DNA of 64,000 nucleotides from Psococerastis gibbosa. Lineage: Eukaryota > Arthropoda > Insecta > Psocodea > Psocidae. The position numbers and the translations under genes are program-made. The stretch's first letter is position 1; every line of letters begins with the position of its first letter. Of this stretch, positions 11,321 through 22,195 are shown in pieces. The DNA lies in contig OZ020485.1 of the NCBI GenBank assembly GCA_963971405.1, positions 12,152,001 through 12,216,000 on the forward strand, read 5' to 3'. The notes below the pieces were generated by a model. The model did no database searches. It saw only the letters and a program-made list of their open reading frames with translations, and was not told the origin of the DNA.

Positions 11321-14300
11321 TTAATCATCAAATCGCCGAGGTGGCTTTATAGTGCGTCCCGACTTCGTGCGCGGTAACTCTGGCGTGTTTTGAACACCCT
11401 GGGTTGGAGCTGAAGGAGTGAACTCTTGTGATACAAATTCATTGTTATAATCAGGGAACTCATTTTCTGACTGTATTTGAGTGTCGTTATCGGATTCTCC
11501 TTTAGCCAGCTCATCCCATTTTGCACGTATTATAAATTCCCTGTTTCTACGATACGTGACGCCATCACGCGTTTTTATGTCATATGCTCGAGGTTCTGCT
11601 CGTTTATCCACAATGGTCCCTGGAATAAATTTCCCGTCCGGGTCCTTCTTAAAAAAAACTTTATCATTGACATTTAGTTCGCTATGCTGAACCGACCCCC
11701 TGTTGTAATTTCTTCTAATTGATTCATGATATCCCTGAACTAGCTTTTCATGTTGCTTCATATCTACCAGTCTCGGTTGCAAAATTTCATGTCGGATGGG
11801 AATTGTTGTACGTAGCCTTCTCGACATTAATAACTCTGACGGCGCGCTAAATTCGCCCTTTTGAGTTGTTCGGTATTGTAGAAGACCTAGAAATGGGTCG
11901 TCACACTTTGCGAAAATTCTTTTCACTATATCGACTGCCTTTTCTGCCTGACCATTAGATCGTGGCATGTATGGACTGGACATAATATGCTCAATTTCCC
12001 ATTTGCTGGTAAATTCCCGAAAAGCTGAAGAATTAAAAGGTGGGCCTCCATCTGAAATGATGACCCGGGGGATGCCATATCGAGAACAAATTGATTTTAA
12101 ATTTGTTATTACCACCTCAGCATTACTCTTATTCAAAATGGCGATATCAATAAATTTCGAAAAGTAGTCCATCACTACTAGAACCGTCCTCCCATTAATA
12201 TAACATAGGTCCACGCCTACTTTATCCCAAGGTAAATTACCCATTTCGTGGAAATGTATAGGAGATTTTCGGAGATTTTGCTTATTCTCGATACATTCCG
12301 TGCAATTTGCGATTTTTCGCTGTAAATCAGCCAGGATTCCTGGCCAATACAGAACTTTACGGACATGGTCAGCGCTTCGGGTTACGCCAAAGTGGCCTTC
12401 ATGTATTTTGTCCATGATCTCTGCTCTTAGGCTTTGAGGAACCATCAAGCGGTTATTGTGGTATACTAGCCCTTCAACAGTTTTAATATTTCTTTTTGTG
12501 TCAAAGAAATGTCTGACTGTGTTAGGACAGTCTTCCTTGCGTTTTGGCCAACCTTTTATGCAAAAATGCTTCAGCACTGACAGTTGATTATCCTTATCGG
12601 TTTCTGTAAGTAGTTCTGTCAGTCTCTTCTTTGAGGCTACTAGTTTTGAATTCAATAGTTTGACTTTAAAATTCGCATGGTCCAACCCAGAGCATATTTC
12701 GCAGGATTCCAATTTATTTTTTATTTCAGTATACATATTGGGCCAAAATAAGTTATTTTTAACATAGTCAATGGTACCTCGAATCCCCTTATGGCTTTCG
12801 TGTATTTTGTCAATGACTGATTTTCTCAATGACTTAGGCGGTATAAGGCTGGACGATTTGAACATGAGCCCGTTGTTTTCATAGATCTCGTCTTTTACAT
12901 TGAAAAATGGCTTAACTAAATCATCAACCTTATCTTTACAATTTGGCCATCCCTGCCAATAATATTTTTTTAATAACTTGAGGCACTTGTCAGTACTGGT
13001 TTCTACAATAAATTCTTCCTTTCTTTTGTCTGAAATTTTTAAACCTGACGCTATGGTGTTAATTCTAACATTAAGATTGCGATCATATTCTTGAAACTCG
13101 TAATCATTTTCACAAGGAGCTCTAGATAGCGTGTCTGACACATACATTTGCTTACTGGGCGTATATGAGACTTCAAAATTATATTTTTCCAAAGTTAACA
13201 TCCACCTCTGTAACCTAGGTGGGATTTTGTTAAACGGTTTTTTAAATAGTGGCAACAACGGTTTATGGTCCGTCTCTACCTCAAATTTCATGCCATAGAC
13301 ATATTGGTGAAATTTTTTGCATCCGTAACTTATGGCAACTAATTCTTTTTCAATTTGCGGATACTGACATTGTGCCTCGTTTAAGGTGGTTGATGCAAAC
13401 GCTATAGGACTCCTATCATGTAATAATACGGCCCCTATAGCTCCTTTTGAGGCATCTACGGACAACTTCAATCTTTTATTTGGCTGAAAATATGTTAGCA
13501 TTGGAGCTGAAGTTATCAACGCTTTCAGTTTATCAAATTCTTGGTCGTGGGAAGCGTCCCACAGCCACACGCTATCTTTTTTCAGTAAATTTCTTAAATT
13601 CGATGTTTCAGCAGACAAATTTTTTATAAAAGATCCCAAATAATTCACCATACCTAGAAATCTTTGGAGATCTTCTACGCATTTAGGTTTTGGCATCTCT
13701 TGAATGGCCTTTACTTTGGCTGGGTCTGTTTTTACACCCGAAGCATTGAAAACGTGCCCCACAAACTTTACTTCTCGTAAATTGAACTGGCATTTCTCTG
13801 GTTTAAATTTGAGCCCTACCTCGCGTGCTCGCTCTAGTACTAGTTTTAATGTTTTGTCATGAGATGCCTCGTCACCATAAATACAAAAGTCATCAATGTA
13901 CCGCAATAAGTTTGGAATGTCGCCAAAATATTTCGACATTAAATTGGAAAATATTTCTCCTGCACAATTAATACCAAATGGTAATCTTTTAAAAAAGTAA
14001 CGTCCAAATGGTGTCTGAAAAGTACACAGCTTGGCGCTGGGAGCGTCCAATTGAATTTGCCAATAACCACTATTAGCATCTAGTAATGAAAATTTTTCTG
14101 CACCTGCCAGTTTTGACTTTATGTCTTCAATTGTGGGAATTTGGCAGTGTGGTCTTTTGATTGCCTTATTTAAGTTACGTGGGTCAAGGCATATACGCAA
14201 ACCCTTGTCTGGTTTCTCTACGATTACTATAGAATTGACCCAATCTGTTGGCTCGTCAATTTTTTCTATAACGTTTAAAGCGACCATTTTGTCTAATTCT

Positions 14301-15655
14301 ACTTTAAGCCTATCGTGCAGCGCAAATGGTACTTTTCGGGCAGCATTTATTTTAGGGGTAACCGTCTCGTCAATGACTAATGTAGCCCGATCAGGCAAGC
14401 ATCCCAAACCCTCAAAAACATCTTTAAATTGAGATGTGTCAACTATACTGTCCACCTTGCAACATTTCTGGACTAACCCCATTTTTTCGCAAGTTTGCAA
14501 TCCCAAAATTGGCACGGATGCGATGTCGACCACTTCAAAATTTACGCTTGATTTTAATTTATTCGTGAAAATGCACCACAATGTGCACGACCCTTCGACT
14601 TTCAGTCGCTCGCCACTAACAGTGGTTAGGGACACTTGCGATTTGTCAAGATCTCTTAAGCTCAACCCCAATACGTTCGTATACGTTTTTAAAGGCATTA
14701 CATTGGTCATCGCGCCCGTGTCAATTTGAAATTTCACATTTTTTCCTTTAATAAGTACATAAGTTGACCAAATTTGGGGCCTTTTAACATCGAATGACAT
14801 GCATTTTATTCCGACGTCAATTTTGCCTACGTCACACAATCCTACACTGTCGTCTCTTTCTTTTTCAGATAACTGCTTTACAGGTTGTTTTGAATAACAG
14901 CATTTAGCAAAATGACCCATCCTGAAACATTTGGAGCAAGTTTTTCCCAAAGCGGGACACTTGAATCTGTGAAACTGGGCTCCGCATTGTTGACATGGTT
15001 GCGCTGTTTTGCGCTTTTCATCGGCCGAGATGTTTTTTTGATTCCATTTCCTAACTGCTCCTACGCAATTATTTTCATCGGTCAATGTTTCTAACTCCTT
15101 CTTGGATAATTCCATACTTTTTGCAATTTCCACCGCCTTATTGAGTGTAATTACATTTTCCGACAATAACCTCTCTTTAATACTGACGCTATTCATATTG
15201 CAGATAAATATGTCTCTCACCAATTCTTCTCTAAGCTTATCTAACTCACAAGATAATGACAAATTTTTTAAATCCGTCACAAACTCTTCTAATGTTTCGT
15301 TTTCCTGTTGCTTACGCTTAAAAAATCTGTATCGCTCCATGCATACATTCTTTTTAGGACAGAAGTAGCTATCAAACAAGTTCATAAAGTCCTCAAATGA
15401 AATTTTTTTCATATCAACATTGAATGAATTGAAAATGTCTAAGATAGGCTCACCCGCACTGTGCAGCATCAGGCAAATTTTTCTGTAGTCTGACTCTCCT
15501 TCCAATGAGGCAGCAGATAAATATATTTCGAACTTCGTTCGCCACATTTTCCATTCCCCATGCAAGTTAGTGGCCTGGATATTAACATTTCTCAGCCCTG
15601 ACGACGGCATACCGGAACTCTGACCGCCCTTTGACTTTGCTTGTTCACTTGTCAT
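11321..15655 (-). CDS. Gypsy Gag-Pol polyprotein, duplicated integrase zinc module
   Basis: A single frame of 1444 residues from the first ATG; a GTG five codons upstream is in frame but unlikely as the start. Positions here count from that GTG. Order: Gag-like N-terminus; two zinc knuckles near 226-258 (CQQCGAQFHRFKC, CSKCFRMGHFAKCC); protease FQIDTGAMTNVMP near 317; reverse transcriptase with RYIDDFCIYGD near 593; RNase H with KLSVDASKGAIGAVL and ETDHKPL; integrase with a D, D35, E core (GVDLCY near 1154, ISDGGPPF near 1206, NGQAEKAV near 1241). Before the core lie two diverged H-H-C-C modules: KIHESHKG...CEIC near 955-992 and KIHEGHFG...CTEC near 1087-1124. Each is preceded by a GWP...FF stretch, so a block of roughly 130 residues is duplicated. 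No stop or frameshift is seen. Gag and Pol share one frame with no visible shift site. No envelope frame follows. Confidence 0.95.
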   Translation of the reverse strand: MTSEQAKSKGGQSSGMPSSGLRNVNIQATNLHGEWKMWRTKFEIYLSAASLEGESDYRKICLMLHSAGEPILDIFNSFNVDMKKISFEDFMNLFDSYFCPKKNVCMERYRFFKRKQQENETLEEFVTDLKNLSLSCELDKLREELVRDIFICNMNSVSIKERLLSENVITLNKAVEIAKSMELSKKELETLTDENNCVGAVRKWNQKNISADEKRKTAQPCQQCGAQFHRFKCPALGKTCSKCFRMGHFAKCCYSKQPVKQLSEKERDDSVGLCDVGKIDVGIKCMSFDVKRPQIWSTYVLIKGKNVKFQIDTGAMTNVMPLKTYTNVLGLSLRDLDKSQVSLTTVSGERLKVEGSCTLWCIFTNKLKSSVNFEVVDIASVPILGLQTCEKMGLVQKCCKVDSIVDTSQFKDVFEGLGCLPDRATLVIDETVTPKINAARKVPFALHDRLKVELDKMVALNVIEKIDEPTDWVNSIVIVEKPDKGLRICLDPRNLNKAIKRPHCQIPTIEDIKSKLAGAEKFSLLDANSGYWQIQLDAPSAKLCTFQTPFGRYFFKRLPFGINCAGEIFSNLMSKYFGDIPNLLRYIDDFCIYGDEASHDKTLKLVLERAREVGLKFKPEKCQFNLREVKFVGHVFNASGVKTDPAKVKAIQEMPKPKCVEDLQRFLGMVNYLGSFIKNLSAETSNLRNLLKKDSVWLWDASHDQEFDKLKALITSAPMLTYFQPNKRLKLSVDASKGAIGAVLLHDRSPIAFASTTLNEAQCQYPQIEKELVAISYGCKKFHQYVYGMKFEVETDHKPLLPLFKKPFNKIPPRLQRWMLTLEKYNFEVSYTPSKQMYVSDTLSRAPCENDYEFQEYDRNLNVRINTIASGLKISDKRKEEFIVETSTDKCLKLLKKYYWQGWPNCKDKVDDLVKPFFNVKDEIYENNGLMFKSSSLIPPKSLRKSVIDKIHESHKGIRGTIDYVKNNLFWPNMYTEIKNKLESCEICSGLDHANFKVKLLNSKLVASKKRLTELLTETDKDNQLSVLKHFCIKGWPKRKEDCPNTVRHFFDTKRNIKTVEGLVYHNNRLMVPQSLRAEIMDKIHEGHFGVTRSADHVRKVLYWPGILADLQRKIANCTECIENKQNLRKSPIHFHEMGNLPWDKVGVDLCYINGRTVLVVMDYFSKFIDIAILNKSNAEVVITNLKSICSRYGIPRVIISDGGPPFNSSAFREFTSKWEIEHIMSSPYMPRSNGQAEKAVDIVKRIFAKCDDPFLGLLQYRTTQKGEFSAPSELLMSRRLRTTIPIRHEILQPRLVDMKQHEKLVQGYHESIRRNYNRGSVQHSELNVNDKVFFKKDPDGKFIPGTIVDKRAEPRAYDIKTRDGVTYRRNREFIIRAKWDELAKGESDNDTQIQSENEFPDYNNEFVSQEFTPSAPTQGVQNTPELPRTKSGRTIKPPRRFDD

Positions 15656-15717
15656 TTTGTCACTTGTCACATTATTTATTTGGTGAAACTATAAAATAAC
15701 TTTTATTTTATTTATTT

Positions 15718-15733
15718 TTCACACTCAGCACCA
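15718..15733 (-). promoter_or_regulatory. Gypsy primer-binding site
   Basis: Minus-strand TGGTGCTGAGTGTGAA begins exactly at the inner end of the 5' LTR. The initial TGG complements a tRNA CCA end. I cannot name the tRNA. Confidence 0.7.
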
Positions 15734-15889
15734 TGTTATAAAGTTAAATAGTCATATTAATTAAGATATTTAATTGTGTATTACAAAACACCAAGACATT
15801 CATTATTGTCGTCCATCTTGATCTAAACTACTCCCACGTTTTCCTACGTGGCATTAGCCTGACGGCTTGGCGCCAACTAACTCTCAACA
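15734..15889 (-). repeat. Gypsy element 5' LTR
   Basis: 156 bp, reading the same as 10965-11120. It is followed on the plus strand by the second GAGGG of the target duplication. Confidence 0.92.
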
Positions 15890-15894
15890 GAGGG

Positions 15895-16499
15895 GAGGAA
15901 AACAAAGTTGTAGCTGACTAAGCACTCCCTACTACCACCATGAAAGTCATGTTAATGTTTTCTTCCATTTTCCATTACGTCAGCTAAGCACCGAAGCGCG
16001 GCATTCTTCATTCAGATGCTTTCAAAACTTCCATTAACAGGGGAGAAACTAAAGGTGACTTCTTGAAAAAAAGGACTTCAACGTTTCACGAGCATAGGTA
16101 GGCTACAAGTCAACGAACCGTTATCAATTAAGTAGCATAGGTACCGAGATAGATAATGAGTACCTAGTTCCATGGAAAAATAATTGTCTTAGGGTTAAAT
16201 TATGGTTGCCTAGACTTCCCCTATCTCAAAGCACTGAATGTATTAGGGCATGAATTATCAATAAGTTCTTGAAACATTATTTTCTTATTCAAAACTACAA
16301 CTTTGCCTGGTAAAGCAACCTGCTCGGTTTTGTAAATCTATTAAACACCTACTCGATAAAAAGGTTCATCAGTAAAATTATTTTTTTTACTCTCATTAAA
16401 ATTGAGTCTTTTTTTTATTTTTTTCCTCCAAAACCAAACAATTAAGAAGCAAGTGACCTGTTGGGTTTTGTTTACTATAGGTATTAATAACAGCTTCAC
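15895..16499. other. Intron sequence, nothing recognised
   Basis: AT-rich with short T runs. No gene or named repeat is seen. Confidence 0.5.
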
Positions 16500-16800
16500 T
16501 TAAAGTGGAGCCGAATTTAGAATTTTTTAAAAGTTTTTTTGAGGCAAAATTGAGTTAGCCCAAAATAGGGAAAAATGTTTCCCAGAGTTTTTTGAACATA
16601 GCCTACATCACGAATTGCATCAGAATCCATCAAGCAGTTTGTTCAAAAATCGACAGGCAGATAGACATTTTGTAAAAAACACTATTTTGGTTCCTGACCT
16701 TAAAACAGGCAAAACCTTTTAAATCTAGAAATAGATAATTTCGACCATCCCAAAGCTTTCAATGCTAACGTTTAAATATAGGAAAGAAAATAATTGAATT
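16500..16800 (+). repeat. R1 repeat, old decayed copy
   Basis: Motifs of R1 appear in order but are heavily changed: a GTGGAGCCG start, TTGAGTTAGCCCAAAATAGG, a CGACAGGCAGATAGACATTT stretch, and TTTCGACCATCCCAAAGCTTT. The CAGA microsatellite is reduced to a few bases. Confidence 0.65.
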
Positions 16801-17422
16801 AATAAGTTACGTTATTGAACCCAGGGGGGGGGGCAACGAAAATCGGTTCGAAGGGTTGACTGTAAGATATCAGGCTCTCCATGTTTGCTAGACTCCAACG
16901 GAGAGGTCAATCCCATCGGCAAATTTGTCTACTGGGCTCCCACGTATTCCCCTATCTCAAAGCAATTCAATTAACTTGGCCCCAATGAGAAGCCGTTTTC
17001 CATATGCTAATGGGCGTCACTTGTTGCCATTGATCCTTTGACTTTGAGACATCTACTTAAGAACTTAAGTCAGCCAAGACAAAACGGTAATTTTTGACAT
17101 GGTTTTAAATTAATAATAATAATAATAATAATTGTGCATTGACCAGAAATTCGACAAATACGTTTAAGATAAAATAAATAAATTTCCGACAGTACATCAT
17201 TGACGGCGATTATTGACAGATGTTCGAAACTGCTATGAAAATCAATGTACCATGCTTGTGTAGGATCACTCATTAGCGATGTAATAATGCTTAAGCCAAA
17301 AATTGGCACCAATATGCAAGTCATTGTGGTATAACGCTCGCTTTCATCTCTCAATTATTATTATAATTAATAACATATCTTTGTTAATGTCGCCTTTCAA
17401 ACGACTGGAGCAATCTGATCAA
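16801..17422. other. Intron sequence, nothing recognised
   Basis: It contains a G run near 16825 and an AAT run near 17111-17131. No gene is visible. Confidence 0.5.
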
Positions 17423-17735
17423 TCTTGTTGTTGTTGTTTCCAACGCCTGCTTCCAGCATTTCTACTTTAAGCAACCCTGTCAGCTTGGCGGGGGGGGGGG
17501 GAGGAGTGAGTCTGTTTGTTAACTTGAGACACCCTAAGGGCAGATTTTTTCACCTCGGGGGAAAGGGGAGCTGACTGACAGGGTGGACCTCCTGTTTACA
17601 GTGGGTTCCGAACGACTTGGGGAATACGGTAAAGTCGCCCAATTAAATCGGAGGTGACTCAAGTAGACTGACTGGTATAGTCTCAGCCGTTATCATGTCC
17701 CACCATGTTCCCCTGCCAACGCTGTGCACACTACC
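17423..17735 (-). mobile_element. Retroposon E, minus-strand copy
   Basis: This is the reverse complement of the ~300-bp element at 39513-39812. It carries TGTGCACAGCGTTGGCAGGG at its 5' end and an AAC-repeat tail at its 3' end (seen here as GTTGTTGTTGTT near 17427). A 10-plus G run interrupts it near 17490. It has no coding capacity. The tail suggests LINE-mobilised retroposition. Confidence 0.7.
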
Positions 17736-18679
17736 AAGTTTTGCCGCAGTTTGAAACATGCTCGGCTGTCATGAATGTTCAATCTTACTATTAATGATAT
17801 TAGTAATAATATAATACTATGTCGTGAATTGACAAACTTTTCAAATTAATCAAAAACCACTAAGGTTATGATGAAATTTAAGCCTATATGCCTACTTATC
17901 GGGAAAAGCATTGCAGGTAGATATTTTCTGATGGAGGTATATTTAAATGCAAATGAAATCCCCTAGAATTGGAAATGCACGAAGAAACTATATTGTATAA
18001 TACCATAAGAAGGTCTACGAATATACTGCGCGTACCTACAACTTTTGGGCTACGTGCATGATGATGCAAAAGAGCTATATCAGAGCTATCTGTATAAAAA
18101 AAAGCAATTTTAGATAGGAGCATTCTCCTATTATGATAACATTACCGAAGAAAAGAAAGAAAATGAAAATTGGAAAATGTTGCCAGCGTAAACTATTTGC
18201 ATAAACGAACAAGCGGGTTCTCAAAAATGTTTCGTACTAAAATACAAAGCTGATATTTGTTTTTCTACGGTTTACAATAATACAAATATTGGCTTCGGTA
18301 CCTATTGATTTAAAACACAATAATAAGCTGCGTGGATGAAGGAACCCTTCTGAGAGACTTTTGTTGCTGAGTATAGAAAAAGTTGAGTTGAGCCATAAGT
18401 CACAGCAGAAAAATCACTGTAAATTGACGGAGGTATATTGTGCAAGCGTTACGTAGACAACAGTCATCTTGTAAATGATATGTGCATGACGAGCTTTCGT
18501 ATTCATATATTATTTTTAAGATGACGATCGCGTAACACTTGAACAGCAAGCCTCAGTCAGCTTACCGCTATTTTTCTGCTGTGACGTATGGCTCAACTGT
18601 GAGGATGTTATAATACTCAAGCTACGTAATAACCTGTATGCATGTAATAATCTAGATGTACAGGCATTACCCCATCCCG
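17736..18679. other. Intron sequence with loose inverted repeat
   Basis: Words such as GCTGTGACGTATGGCTCAAC near 18575 and GAGCCATAAGTCACAGCAG near 18394 are inverted partners, so 18390-18600 is likely an old foldback element. No gene is visible. Confidence 0.45.
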
Positions 18680-18945
18680 GGGCTGGAGACCGTTATCAAT
18701 ATGGCTGCTAGTGTAGCCTGCACAAGAGAAGTACGCAATTTGGCGGGGAAACCCAGTGATAAGTGTAGCCTGCACAAGCTAAGTACAGAGTTTTTGACTG
18801 GGTCCAGGTATCCGTTCTGCTATGCTGTAATGTGTAAGATTTCGATATTTTTTGCGTTGGTACTTATCTCTGATAGTTGGCTTATGGCTAACGGGTGCCT
18901 CGTAAGGCATATTATGGCTCCCGCCGCTCCAGTTAATCTATTTGT
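18680..18945 (+). repeat. Dispersed repeat G, copy 1
   Basis: About 265 bp, nearly the same as 21580-21850. Each copy carries an inner duplication of GTAGCCTGCACAAG. Both contain a short open frame, but most base differences between copies change amino acids, so it reads as non-coding. Confidence 0.7.
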
Positions 18946-19038
18946 ATGCATTACCCCCGTCAATATTATATAACATATAGGCATGGGTATGTATTTACTT
19001 CTGGCTTCTGGTACAAGAGCTGGTGACGAATCAACTTT
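18946..19038. other. Short spacer
   Basis: Sequence between repeat G and R1; nothing recognised. Confidence 0.4.
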
Positions 19039-19790
19039 TGCTTTCCAATTTATACGTAGTATAAGAAAAGCTTTGTAATGGTCGAAATTTTCGATTCCGA
19101 GATTTCAACGGATTTACACGTTTTGAGGTCCCAGGAACCAAGAAAAGTGGTTTTTACGAAATGTCTGTCTGTCTGTCTGTCGCTCTGTCTGTCTGACGCT
19201 CTATCTGTCTATCTGTTCATCAATTTCCGGGCAAACTACTCGGTCGATTTTGATGAAATTTTGCATTTAGGTTCACAAAAATCGTCGTTATTAATGTTAA
19301 CGAAATGCGGGGGGTCGCTTGCCCCTTGATAGTTTGCTTCTGGGGGCAAAAAAAAAAAAAAAACAAAACTAAATTTTAATGAAAAATGACTAAAAAATAA
19401 GTTTTTTGCGAAACATTTGTATCGATTACTTCTAACTTCAGGCATGTTTTAGATGTTAAATTGAGTAACGAAACCGGACAGGTTGATTTCCCAAAAATCT
19501 ATTTTTGGTTTTGTGCAAAAAAAATGTTTTTGAAAAAATGAAAATTCACGCTCAAATGCATTGCGTGCCCTGCCATTATTGCTGTGTGGTAATGTAATGC
19601 AATGTCTGACTATCTACAATTTACTTCACTTCCAGTGACGTCAGGTGGACAACCCCCCCCCCCCCCCGAGATATCGGAAATTTAACAATAGGAAAATTAT
19701 TTACCATGAAATAACTCATTTTCTCTATCTACTAATTTTGATAAATTGGAATGCATGTTTGAGTAAACTCGGACTGGTTCTTGGATCATG
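19039..19790 (-). mobile_element. R1 element, minus orientation
   Basis: An element of about 750 bp whose ends carry the inverted motif TGCTTTCCAATTTAT (left, 19039) and ATAAATTGGAATGCA (right, 19741). Inside are the TTTCGTAAAAACCACTT motif, a CTGT/CTAT microsatellite, the TTGAGGTCCCAGGAACC motif and a C run near 19655. It has no coding capacity, so it is a non-autonomous element. Other copies are at 22975, 30216, 59906 and 63190. Confidence 0.75.
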
Positions 19791-20731
19791 TAGTCGAATC
19801 GGACATTATTTTGGGATAAATAAGAATATCGACGATTGACTACACTTAAAACGCAGTATATTAGTATACGCCCTAAGGATAGTTTCACTATGTCTAATCA
19901 ATAACACTAAACAATAGCAGCTATTGTGCACTCTTGTCAATTCTTGTCATACCTGCAATTACAGGCTTCAGGCTCGATTGACAATTCGAATGGCCTCTGA
20001 TTATAGCACCATGTGTGCAGATTCACAAAAGTGAGTAACGTCAGAATGTACCATTTATGAAAAAATTAATAATACCCCATTCCGAGATATTTTTTGTCGA
20101 CTAAAAATGGAATTTTTATTGAACTAATTAAGACTCACAGCAACTTAATAAAAATAAAAATAAAACGCATCAATCAATCAACATACAATAGGTACCGTAT
20201 ATGAAAACTCATAACAATATCCACTTTTAACGTGGATTTTTTTTACCTCAATAGCAATGACATAAAAGTGGAAGTTTATAAAGTATGAAATGAATTTTGA
20301 TTCTGCGATTTGACATGTTTGTGAGATGAAATGAACGGACCTGGCTGTCAGCAAGATAAAATCGTTTAGTGCGGGTTCCCGTCACAACCCCCATTTGTTG
20401 GCCGTTACGCATTTGAAAAGTCGGTAGGTATTCGTATCCCCATATATGCAAAGTCAACATTTGCTCAGTCCATCATTTCCCAGCGTGTGCTATCAGATGC
20501 TGCTGCTTTGTGCTGGGAAAGCCTGGGGGAGCCATCTTGCATTATATTGTAGCCTACCGCAAGGTTTTAAGAATATGTTCAGTTTTTACTGCTCCAAAAT
20601 GGCTCAGGATGATACAATATGCCATCATTATAAAAAAAAAACAGATTTAGAAAACTTACTAGTCCATGTAGAACGATAAAAATAAAAAATTAAAAAATTA
20701 ATGTATATTTTCATCAACATTTTTACTCAAC
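19791..20731. other. Intron sequence, nothing recognised
   Basis: AT-rich. A stretch near 20555-20620 (GTTTTAAGAATATGTTCAG) has a diverged relative at 21930. No gene is visible. Confidence 0.45.
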
Positions 20732-21124
20732 TTAAGAGTGTACAGCCCGTAGGAAATTGGCAATCCGAAATTTATTACTTTTTATTTTTTTATTTAATTA
20801 ACTAAGCATGTTATTAAAGATTTGGCTCATCAAAGTTGTAGAAGACTACTTCATGCATCATATAATAAGGTATTTTTAGTTTTCGAAATTTTAGATTTTT
20901 TATAAAATCGCTTTTACGTGAAAAGTTATTGTTTATAAAATATCTGCATGTTTATGAAAAAACTACAATTTCGGAAATTAAAAATATCTTATAATATGAT
21001 GCATGAAGTAGTCTTCTACAACTTTGATGGGCCAAATCTTTAATAACATGCTTAGTTAATTAAATAACAAATAAAAATGAATAAATTTCGGGTTGCCAAT
21101 TTCCTACGGGCTGTACACTCTTAA
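20732..21124. mobile_element. Foldback MITE, TTAA type, subfamily 2
   Basis: 393 bp. Both ends are a perfect 32-bp inverted repeat starting TTAAGAGTGTACAGCCCG. The halves continue as imperfect complements, with GTAGAAGACTACTTCATGCA on the left and its complement on the right. This core is shared with the MITEs at 1078 and 32289, but the outer ends differ. Confidence 0.85.
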
Positions 21125-21579
21125 AGAACAAAACTTTTTTTTAAACTCTTCTAACATAGGCCTATACAAATTTACATAGGTAACACATATAGTACTTGCA
21201 CACCGTCGTAACAAATCTGAGTTAAACTGAAATACTGTACAACTGTACAACACATTTAGTTTTAATTCCTTGTAAAGTTGGTATTGAATGTAATAGGTAT
21301 ATTAATTTAATTTAGCGTATTTAAAGTTAATTTTAATTATGTTATTTTATATACTTGCCTTGTTGAAAAAATTGGAATAAATATATATTTGATTTGATTT
21401 GATTATTAATATGAAACATGGAACTCGCAAAATTTCTGATAAATCTGGATATTTTGTTTGTTGTTAGGTACGATACAAGCAATATTTTATTCCTTCGATA
21501 ACCTTGTGCTCTCTGAGCAGTTCTCGAAAAACGTCGAAATTTTTGGGTATTTTTGTTTGTTTGTTTTAGGCATCCTGTG
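21125..21579. other. Intron sequence
   Basis: AT-rich. The stretch 21405-21450 (ATATGAAACATGGAACTCGC) recurs at 22018-22065, so the two bracket repeat G copy 2 as short direct repeats. Confidence 0.45.
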
Positions 21580-21850
21580 GCTGGAGACCGTTATCAATAT
21601 GGCTGCTAGTGTAGCCTGCACAAGAGAAGTACGTAATTTGGCGGGGAAAACAAGTAATAAGTGTAGCCTGCACAAGCTAAGTACAGAGTTTTTGACCGGG
21701 TCCAGGTATCCGTTCTGCTATGCTGCAATGTGTAAGACTTCGATATTTTTTGCGTTGGTACTTATCTCTGATAGTTGGCTTATGGTTAACGGGTGCCTCG
21801 TTAGGCAAACTATGGCTCCCACCGCTCCAGCAGTTAATGTATTTCTATGG
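21580..21850 (+). repeat. Dispersed repeat G, copy 2
   Basis: A near-duplicate of 18680-18945. It lies between direct repeats at 21405 and 22018, which suggests that a larger unit of ~660 bp was mobilised or duplicated. Confidence 0.7.
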
Positions 21851-22098
21851 TTTTAGGCCTGTAAGTCGAGAAGTAAACAGTTCACAGGAAAAGCTGTTAT
21901 ACAACTTTTCAACATATTTTAAGCCTACCAAGGTTTTCAGAATATTTTCAGTTTTTACTTCTCCGAAATGGCTCACGGAGTTATCGCTGTCTAAAACCAG
22001 GATGATACAGTAGACCATCAGTATTAATATGAAAAATGGAACTCGCAAAAAATCTGATAATCTGAATTTTTGGTATGGTCAAGACCAAAGAACTTATG

Positions 22099-22195
22099 TA
22101 ATATAATATAATATAATATAATATAATATAATATAATATAATATAATATAATATAATATAATATAATATAATATAATATAATATAATATGATATA
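22099..22195. repeat. Pentanucleotide microsatellite (TAATA)n
   Basis: About 19 near-perfect units of a 5-bp AT-only repeat. Confidence 0.95.

Larger units (their letters stand above)
10965..15889 (-). mobile_element. Complete Ty3/Gypsy LTR retrotransposon
   Basis: A 4925-bp element with 156-bp LTRs at 10965-11120 and 15734-15889 that read the same to my eye. It is flanked by the 5-bp target duplication GAGGG (10960-10964 and 15890-15894). In its own direction the LTR begins TGTTGAGAG and ends TTATAACA. A primer-binding site starts right at the 5' LTR and a polypurine tract right before the 3' LTR. One uninterrupted Gag-Pol frame fills it. The matching LTRs and open frame mean a young, possibly active copy. 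It sits in a Dscam-like intron in the same orientation as the gene. Confidence 0.95.

Noticed and set aside
18656..21856. A possible conserved small protein in the two repeat G copies
   Set aside because: Most base differences between the copies change the amino acid, which is not the pattern of a protein under selection.
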